DNA from: Cephalothrix spiralis
Lineage: Eukaryota; Nemertea; Palaeonemertea; Archinemertea; Cephalotrichidae
DNA: 12,290 nt
Assembly (NCBI GenBank): GCA_032353305.1
Contig: JAUCNG010295515.1
Coordinates: 1-12,290, forward strand
Direction: 5' to 3'
This document shows positions 1 to 9,600 of the stretch, one piece after another. Made by a program: the position numbers and the translations under genes. Under the pieces are notes generated by a model, which was given only the letters and a program-made list of their open reading frames with translations, ran no database searches and was not told the DNA's origin. Positions within the stretch are counted from its first letter, which is position 1. Each line of letters opens with the position of its first letter.

Positions 1-442
1 TGGGCCAGACCCTTTCGAAAATATAAACTTGAACCTAGAATTTCCACAAGCTTTCCAAAAATATAAGGGTTGATGGAATTTATCCGAGATTTTGGCGGGG
101 GTGGGGGAACTGGGTCTTAAGGTTTAACCTCAAAAGTTCTATAAACCTGTGTAGAAATATTTTTGAAAATCGCTAAAAATGCCCAAAAATCTATACCAAT
201 TCCATCTCTTTATTGTTAACCACAGTAGGAAATTAGGAAAACCTCGGTATATCATGATCTGCATATTTTTACAGTTATAAAGTATACTATCCGAAACTGC
301 ATGAATGAACATCGATGGATAATAGAACGTTCACGATGGAATTGTTATACCGAAGACTTTGTTTTGAATGGTATCTTGGTCGATTGTCTGCAGTTTTAGA
401 TAGGTATATGATACGAAAAATGTTAAATACTTCTTTATTTAC
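1..442. other. Intron downstream of the last visible exon
   Basis: AT-rich DNA after the donor of exon 11. It has a G-run near 98-110 but no exon in phase 0, inverted repeat or polyadenylation context that I can support. The plus-strand frame at 315-500 is a shadow of exon 11 and its intron. Confidence 0.6.
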
Positions 443-604
443 CTGGGTTTGCAATTCATCAATTTTGATACGTAGCCTACTTATTTCTTCAGTTTTCTGA
501 CGAAGTAAATTAGAATCCCGGTCCAAGAACTCTTGGTTTTGCGCATACCATTTTAATTTTCGATTAAGTCGTTCTGACTCCATCTCATGGTCCTTTTGAG
601 AATC
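443..604 (-). CDS. CEP162: Exon 11 (last visible): coiled coil with KLKWYAQNQEFLDRD
   Basis: The acceptor is TTAATTTTACAG and the donor is CAG|GTAAAT. It is 54 codons, phase 0 both sides. It reads DSQKDHEMESERLNRKLKWY, AQNQEFLDRDSNLLRQKTEE and ISRLRIKIDELQTQ. The aromatic WYAQNQEFLD segment is distinctive and resembles a WYAENQ-type motif I associate with CEP162. The good donor shows the gene goes on beyond the left edge; the open frame past the donor is intronic. Confidence 0.9.
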
Positions 605-3600
605 CTGTAAAATTAAATTTGAATCAATATCCGACAGGCAACTATTTAATGTGGATGTTTGGCTAATTCAAGACCCCGGCCGTCACAGTCGGATTTTTCA
701 GCCACATGTTTCCAACATTTCCCATGACATTTAAACCAATTTGAGAATTCTATGACATTTGGACCAATTAGAGAATTCCATGATATTTGGACTAATTTGG
801 GAATTCCATGATATTTCCAAGATTGACAGACCTGTGGTCAGCATGACGCTAGCTGGCGTTTCTATCCAGATGGCGCTGCTGTCCATTTAATTCGTGTTCA
901 ACAGCCGTGATCAGCATTACGGTACTTCTAATGATTTTATAACCTAAAAGTTAAACAGTGCAGGGATCAGATTGACCCCCATGAGTCATATCATATCTAT
1001 ATGTATGAAGGTGGGGGCGGGTATCCCTCCCCTTGCATCTTTGGCGTGGAGTCCAGGGTCCAAAAATAAGAAAAGGAATTGAGAGCTAACAGAAAAATTG
1101 CATTACATTATCTGCGTCCTCTTTCAACAAAATAACCGATATTTTAAAATATACTTTGACACAATTTGTATTATTTATACAACACCTAGCCTATAGCTAT
1201 AATTAAAACTACGAAAAGGTTTTAAGAGTTAACTGAGTTTTTTGCGCCCCTTGCAACAAAATAACCAATATTTCAAAATTCATGTATGGCAAAATAAAAC
1301 TAACAAACCTCATAAATTGTGAATTACATGATAGTATAAGTATCTCATATTGCTAAATACTTTAGCATATTGTTGTAATAACGACTTTAAGCATTTTTAA
1401 AAAATGTCACATTAAATTTTTGAAATCTATCACATGCACATTTCATTTATCACACAATATCACACGCTTTTTCAATTTGTCACATTTTGTCACATTTATC
1501 ACATCAATCTGATCCTTGCACTGTCGTATTTAAGAAAGCCAAAAATAAGTTTCAACCTACTTTAATTGTATTTTGGGCCAAGACACCAGCACGATGAGCT
1601 TCTTCTGCCCATTGTTCTTTCTGTTGAATCAATTTTTCAACTTGGAATTCCAGTGTTTGTTTTGTTTGCTGCAAGACACGATGATCAAATTGAAGCTTTT
1701 CTTCTCGTGCCTAAAAAAGGATAAAAATATTGAAAAATATTAAAATGGGATGTCAAGTAACCATAGGATCTTCAGTTCATTTATTTATTTGAATTCGAAT
1801 ATACAAAAAAATGCGAGCACTTATCTCAGTGTATCTCGAATGCGCAGTGCAAAGTGCATACAATTCAGTGAAAACATATATACAATAATTAGGAGAGGGA
1901 TGCACAATACCGTATTTATAAAAATACTAAATATGAAAATAATTTTAAAATTTTAGAATCTTTTTGTTGACTAATTAATATAGATTTGAAGAGACAAAAA
2001 GAGGTTTTGGAGGCAATTTTTTGAAATTAAGAGGTTTTTTACACAACGGGTTAGCGCGGTCGTTATAAAATTCCATGAATGGAGACTGTCTAAAAGAATG
2101 ACTCTTTGCCTGGTATATCTTGTACAAGAAAAGAAAAATAGCCGAAAATCTTCAGTTAAGCAATCCCGTCATTGGGTTTTAAGGAGAGTGTTTTTTTGTG
2201 AAATAAGTTACCCTTTTTATTGTGTAGTAGTAAAAGCCATTACATGGCGATTTTTTTTGATAAACAGGGTGTCCCGATTAAATGTATAATAGTTATTAAT
2301 TGACCATATCACTGCGAGTAATCACAATCATGGTCTTCTTATTAACAAAAATAAATATGGTGCAAATGCTCAACAAATTGAGCTTCATAAAATAAGTTCA
2401 ATTTCCCAAGTACTCTGGTCGGTTCACGCACCTCACGAGAACATCGATTCAATCTCAGTCTAAATGTCTAATTACACATACAAATTAGCGAGCGGCAGTT
2501 ATCGAGTCTGTGAAGTGCGTAGACCTGAGTAGGCCGTAAATCCCATTATAAATTAACTGACTTTAATTTCATTTCTTTAAGTTGCTTATTCAATTTACTA
2601 TTTACAAAATAATCAACCAAAATTGAAATGCACTGAAAATATTCACAGGTTAAATTTAAGACTGATGGAAAATAGCATTCTTTCGATTTATACTGGGATT
2701 TAGGCTTTATGTAAAATCTCGAATTCGGTGCATAGTTATGAACCGATCTGCACTAAATCTGTTTTATTCCGGAGAGAATGCACATTCGGGGGTATTTTTG
2801 CGATGGTTAAAATATTCATATCTTAGTCACAATATGACGTCATCTGGCTGTTATACATATTATTGGGAAACACTATACTAAATTAATATTTTCGAGATAT
2901 GTGCATGCGTAGTTAAGTCATACTATTTATCATGCGCAAATCTCATACATTGAAACCGGATTCCGGTAAAATAGGGTATGCTTCTATCTATCCTTAAAAC
3001 ATTTTTATTTCCCAGTCCCTAACCCAACCGATGATGTTCATTTAGTTACAGCTGATCTCTCTGATATTGAGATTTGTTGGCAAAGATACTGCCTTACCAA
3101 ACTCAGGGTAAGACGAGTCAGACGACGCTCCGTCTCTTTGTTAAACCGTATAACAAAGAGACGGAGCGTCATCTGACGCTGAGTTTAGTAAGTTACAAAG
3201 ATACTTACTCTTATCTCCTTCATTTCCATTTCTAATTGAGATATGCGTCCGGCTCCCAGTATTGCGGTTCCTGTTCCAGCAGCAATTTCTTGCTGAGCAG
3301 TACGAGAAGTTATTACACCTTTATTTTTCAGCTCGATCTCTTTTCTCTCTAAAACAGATCTGAAAAAGAACAATATTAAAATCACCAACATAAACAAATT
3401 AAGGGGCTCATGGAATAATTTGCGTCACAACCCCTATTTGTTGCAAAATCTACTTCGGAGGCCGAATTACCACAATTTTGCAAATTATTTCTCCAGAAAT
3501 ATGACGCTTTTTGCAAATTTTCTCCCTCAAGTTGTTTGGGGATTCCCCCTTATTGTAATATTTTCCCCGGCGCTGCCTCCAGGGAACCCCTTGACCGCGC

Positions 3601-6600
3601 AAATTTTTCTATTTTCTTTTAAATTGACCAATCCAGGTAATAAAACGTTTCCAAATCGTTAGATTTTATTATGTTCTATGGCGTTTTAAGCCATGTTAAA
3701 TCGGAAAAGATTTAGTAAATCCTTTCCGATTTCCTCTTAAATCATTTTTTTTCTGGGCGATCGTTTTCGATTTCGATCACAAAATGGCCGCGGACTTACT
3801 AACTCAGCCAAATCTTTCGCAAAGCATTTTTCAAGAGTTCAGATAACATTAATAATCGAAACTTGCGGTAAGCAATGATCAATTGACCAATGGGAATGGA
3901 CAATTTTGAAAAAATCATCATCAATGAGTAACAAACGGGACTAAGTTAGTAACGAAGGTTATAAACGCATTTAATGTCTTTAAAATTAGCCAAAAATCTT
4001 AAAAATTTGAGGAGGAAAATTTTGCGGGACAGTGGAAATGTAATCATCTTTGGGGTCCCCCTACCCCTACCTAGGCATATGTGAACGACAGCTTCTGACA
4101 TAAATAGACAGATAATAACTTTTACGAAAATAAAAGGGAGACGAGGCCTGTTTATTGACCGCTAAAATAAGTTATAGTTGTAGAGGTTGAGTATTTGATT
4201 AAAATATTCAAGATATCAGGAGGGGTTTAAACCTTTAAACATATTTAACTTACCTAAGATTCATTGTTTCTGCATTGAGTCTTTGATTTTCACTGTACAT
4301 TTGATTTTCTGTGACTTTACCCATTGTTTGGTGCTTTTTCATTTCGGCGTAGAGTCTTTCATTTTCTTGTTGATAACCAGCGATTAATTTCTCTTGCTCC
4401 TGAATTTCCTTTTCAAGCATGTTTATTTTTTGTTTTGTAGCCTCATCAATATTAGATTCATCTATTTCGATTTGCTCAGAGGGTTTCGGTGCATTAATCT
4501 GTTAAAGACATATTAAATGGTCAATACAAATCCAGTTAGAAATAATTTTATTATTAGGATTCAAAAAATATTCTTGGACTTAGTACTATTGGTGAACGCC
4601 CACCTAACAATCAGCCAATGCCAATGCAATTTTTTAAAAGACAAAAATATACTCCTATTCTTATAGGGAGGTCGTCAGATGACTGGCTCAAATAGACACA
4701 TACGGTCCGCTTTATGAGCATTTTCCCTTTAGGCCTGTACCCTAATTTATTTTCTATATACCGATTACCAGGACTTCGTGTTTACCCGAAGGGAGGGACC
4801 GCGTCCCACTCCACCTATTTAATCTGACCAAGCCACCCAGGAGGCAATGTACGCTGCAGAACTTGCCCAAGGTTCTTCTCGATGGAAAGTAGAGTCGAGC
4901 ACGGGTCCCGAACCCGGTACCTCCGGATCCAAACACCAGAGCTCTACCTCTTCGTCACAGAGGCGCACAACAAATACCATGTACCATTTCTCACAATGCA
5001 GCGGTGGCGAGCCTTGAACCCACGGTTCCAGGGGCAGCATCCCGGTGGGGACACAGGGGCAGAGTCCCCGGATGCTCTTTGATACTTTATTAGGCATTTC
5101 TAAAATCATTTGAAGCGATATTTCATATTGGATATTTCTACTATTTCAAGGTCATACATAATCAGAATTTTGGTAAATTGAAATTGAAGGGGTTGATTTT
5201 TTTAACTCAATCAAAAATGTAAACAACTATTCTGCCCCCACAAAGTAAAGAGACTTAACTCCATTTTGGCGGGAAAACTTTTTATTGCATAATATCATTG
5301 TTTATACTATGTTTTATCATATCCTTAAGTATCAGAGTTTGATTTTATTTCCAAGTATTGTTTTTTGACCCTTTATTGGTCACTTTCCTTATACATTCAA
5401 TACAAATCCAAATCAATAAACGGCTCTCCTGTATAATTTCATAAAATGGAGTCAAGTCTCTTTACTTCTTGGGGGCAGTATTGGGGTGAACATATTTCAT
5501 AATAACCCCTGATATGATATAAATGACTCAAAATGTAATCTTTCAGACGAAGACGAACCGTTGATTATAAAATATTATCGAAAAAAATTTGAAACTCGAA
5601 TTGTGTATTATCAGTTTCATATAAAGTAGTGTCCTTTATCATCTATATTAAATCTTCACAACGGCAGAGTTGTAGAAATGTCTAAAAATAAACACTCCAA
5701 TAGCTTGAACCGATACATTATGAAGTACCTACTGAGAGCTGGATAATTGATATCAGTATTTAACTACCATAAAATTCCTTGCGAGTTGTTGAAATAACAA
5801 CAGCGGGCGATATATTTTAGGCCATATTACAACTACATGTATCGCGTCAGAATGGGCCATATCTACTTGAAGGACAATACTTGATATGACACTGGTATTA
5901 TAAATTCATTTATAGTGTCTAACCTTGGCATTTAGAACGTAATTTTCCTGTTGTAACCTAAAAATCTGTTGTTGGTATTCCAACTTCAATTCTTCAATTT
6001 TTTGCGCCGTGTGGCGATCAGCAAATTCTAAATCAGCTTTTGTTTTTGCATGTGCCTTCCTTTCCCCCTTAAATTGTTCCTGCCAATCCCTTATTTCATC
6101 CAGCCACTGCTGTTCACGCGCGAAACTTGTACGCAAATTATCATCTCTGTCTTGATAACTTAATCTTGATCCAGAATCCGAAAGATTTGTTGAAATGGGA
6201 TGCTGTAAAAGAATAAGAATTTTATATTATCAGAAATCGATCGTGCTGTAAAGCATTTATGGTACAGGGATCTCCATTTGACATTCAAAACAAAATTTCA
6301 CACGAGAGAGGGAAATTGTGGTTTAGCACGAAATTATAAACAAGAAAATAGAATGCTTCAACTCAATTAAAGGTTTGTTATGTGTTCAATTTATTCATTC
6401 CCTAAAGACGAATCCACAGCCATGGAAATTTGTAATGTAATATATCTCAGAAAAACTAGTTTATTTTTAAAAACTAAGTATTTTTGCAATGAGTTAGATC
6501 CCTAGAAAATTAGACATACTTTATGTGATTTATATGAGATTTTTCTGGCACTTTATGAGATTTCATGATAATATTCGTGGATTTTCAAATAAATTTACAG

Positions 6601-9600
6601 GGTTAAAATTTTTATATATACAAAACATTTTTGGGATTACTATCAATCCATATCTCTCAATCAAAAAACTATCTCTAATCTACACGCAACTTTGCATTAC
6701 AGAACTGTAATGATGAAATATCAAGCCGAGCGAAGCGAGATGAGAAACATTTAGAACAAATTTTCATTATTTTTACACCATCTTTATTGAAGTTTCGTAT
6801 GATTTTATTGAAATTCATGAAAATTTTGTCGTAATTATATTTTACGTATGTGCACAATGTAAATTGTTCCGGAACTACTTTCGGCAGTAGCGCACAGAAT
6901 CATCGAGGAACATATTTAGAACATGTGATCCGGCTCGCGGGACCACATGTCCTGAATATTTTTCTCGATGTACTGATGATATACTTGATGACACATAAAA
7001 AATGAAATATGACTTAGTTTAATGAATAATAGGACTTACAATACATTATTATGTTGTTCGGGCGAGAGTGACGTGAAATGTGGTGATTCTGTGCGCTACT
7101 GCGGAAAGTAGTTCCGGAACAGTTTACATTGTGCACATACGTAAAATATAATTACGACAACATTAGAATGATTTTGTTAATAAGGAGTATTTTAAGATAT
7201 CCTAAAATTTTATGAGAACTTCCCGTATTCAAGGTCATCAAAGTTTTTACCTGGTAATTAGTTCCATATGGAGGTTCTTCAACACTCATTTTCGATGACC
7301 TTCTCATAGGAGATTCATAAGAAGCAGTAGGACTTGGAACTCCGGTTGAAGACTTCTTCTTAGTAGGTGATTTGGCTGATTAAAAAGAAGAAAGAAATTA
7401 ACTATCGATGAAAAAAGCCAAAAAATTGTTCTTAATCGTAAATAGCATTAGCCCTGGTAAAGTCCCAAATGTTTGCGCTATGACGTCATTTGAATTAAGG
7501 ATTAAATTATATACATGCCATCATACATAGGTAAATTTCAATCGATAGTGGAATATACCAGTCCGTCGCTTCAGGGTTGAAGAGGTCAGATGGAGATAAA
7601 CTTGCGTGGCAAACTGGTGTCCAGCTGTACATTCGGTACCTAATTCCACCAACGTTACATGTAAATCCTTCAGACCTCTTTTTATCAATCAAAGATTGAC
7701 GTCGATCAAAAAAAATAAAATTGACACCTATTTTTAGACACCGATATTTTTTTTAGATCGGAAAGACAGAAAACCGAATGGGCATAAGACTGAATGGATT
7801 TCGGTCTTGAACGGGTTCGGGTCGTACGTTCGGTCTCTTGAGATATAAACGGTCTTTTTGGGAATTTCGTTCCTACGAACTATCCTGAAAACATTGGTCT
7901 CTTTCTTGCATGAAAAATCGCAAAAATTGCTTAAAATGGTGGCTTCGATGTCATCAGATATACATTTATTGGGTCTAAAACGCTTCCTTCTTGTATAAAT
8001 TGGGCTTAAAAACCAATAATTACGATGACGCCATACTGTAACTCTTATATATCAGCTCCAAATTGACTTAGTGGCCTAATTTGACAAAATGCAAAATGCA
8101 TGCTGTTTTCTAACGATTTGTCTAATTAAGTAACAGGAACATACCGAAATATTTTCCTCTTAAAAAATTAACTTTCTGAAGTCATATATGAAAAATCGAG
8201 ATACAACACGTCAAATGACCTTGAAATTAAGAGTGCGTGTCCTTTAGGTCCATATTTATATTAGCCTAACATGGATAAATGGGTCAACAATGAATTGTTT
8301 TTAGTTATTAACTTTTCCAATGCTGGCTCCCCTACCATTAGGGGCGGGGCTAAAAAGATCGGACCGATCACCCACTAGGCCCAGATGATCCAAACATTCA
8401 TATTCCATATCCAACCACTGATAATTTGCAGCCTACCAGACTACTGGGCTTCGAAGTTGAGACAAACCAATTTGCCCGTCCATTTGAATAATACTATTTT
8501 TAATGTACGGGTAGTCCGGTACATAAAAATAATTCTACATGTAGTATGAAAACTTAGCATTCATTGTATAAAGAATTGATGAAATTACCTCTAGTCTTAG
8601 ATCTGTTTAGATCAGGTGATTTCTGTTGTCTAGGTAGACTTCCAGTTCCTTTTCCATATCCTGAGCCTTTAATGTTCGTGTAACGACTAACCTTAGGCTG
8701 CTGCTGCTGCAGATGCTGCTGCTGCTTTTTATCTATAGAATACAGAATTAGAGCTTTAATACTGAATGTAAATACCAAGAGCAGGGTTCTTCCATAGTTT
8801 TAAAATTACCTGACTTTTTTCTAATCAAGGCGCAAGATCGCGAACATAATTGGTCGTGACAAAGTATCTTTAGAGACAAATTAATTATTTTTCGCGAAAA
8901 AGTCTTTAACGACAAATATTTTATTTTATTTTATTTATTTTTTTTTTTTTTATTTTTCTCTTTTTTTTCTTCTTTTTTTTTATATGAACCAATACTCAAA
9001 AAAATATTTCCCTGACTCTACGCAAATTTGAAAATTTTCAGTTTATATCGCGATTTTAAGAAACTTTGAAAATGGAGATCTATTTTTATTTTTTCCAGTT
9101 TCAATTTTTCCAGGACTTCTGACAAAATTCCAGGACTTTTCAAGGAATTCCAGGTCTAAAACTTTTTTCCAGGGTTTCAAGGATTTCCAGGACCAGTGGG
9201 AACCTGTGATATTATTTGTCCGTAATACAAATGTATGACATATGTATCCCGAAAACCTGCTATCAAACGATTTACTTTTCAACACCACTGATAATTCATG
9301 TAGTACATATAAACACATATAAACGCCTATCTAAACAGGGAGGGGGGGGGGTCATGGAAAAAAATTGCACAAACTAGGCCAGGGGTGGGTGGGTATCAAA
9401 AGTACCGAAATGCAATTTTTTTCCACTTTGCAATTTTTTTCCTGTACCGTTTTTCAATCATGTTTAAAGCATGAATTTGAAAATTCCCTGACTTTTTGAG
9501 CCAATATGTTTTCCCTGTTTTCCAGGTAAGTAGTTACCCTAAAGACGACTACAGTCACTACACATATTAAAAAATGTGTAATCAATATTTGATGAAGTTG

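Larger units (their letters stand above)
605..1560. other. Intron between exons 10 and 11
   Basis: This 956-base phase 0 intron is almost filled by the 28-base tandem repeat and the 570-base MITE. The piece between them (about 830-950) has GC-richer local palindromes such as GCTAGCTGGCG but nothing I can name. Confidence 0.7.
4499..5923. other. Intron between exons 7 and 8
   Basis: This 1425-base phase 0 intron carries the tRNA-like block (4895-4968) inside a GC-richer stretch at about 4740-5085, and the inverted-repeat element at 5232-5478. Both flanks (4499-4740 and 5483-5923) are plain AT-rich DNA in which I see nothing. Overlapping open frames on both strands at 4754-5109 reflect the GC-rich repeat, not a gene. 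Confidence 0.65.

Noticed and set aside
2572-2632. Minus-strand stretch reading NSKLNKQLKEMKLKSVNL, which looks like a small extra coiled-coil exon.
   Set aside because: The only nearby AG/GT pair gives a 40-base exon that breaks phase 0 between exons 9 and 10, and a TAA falls in frame at its start. Exons 9 and 10 join well without it.
4754-5109. Overlapping open frames of 60-96 codons on both strands.
   Set aside because: They come from the GC-rich tRNA-like repeat, where stops are rare by composition; neither looks like a protein family.
8353-8372. GATCGGACCGATC palindrome as a possible regulatory site.
   Set aside because: A 13-base imperfect palindrome is expected by chance in 12 kb, and nothing around it suggests a promoter.
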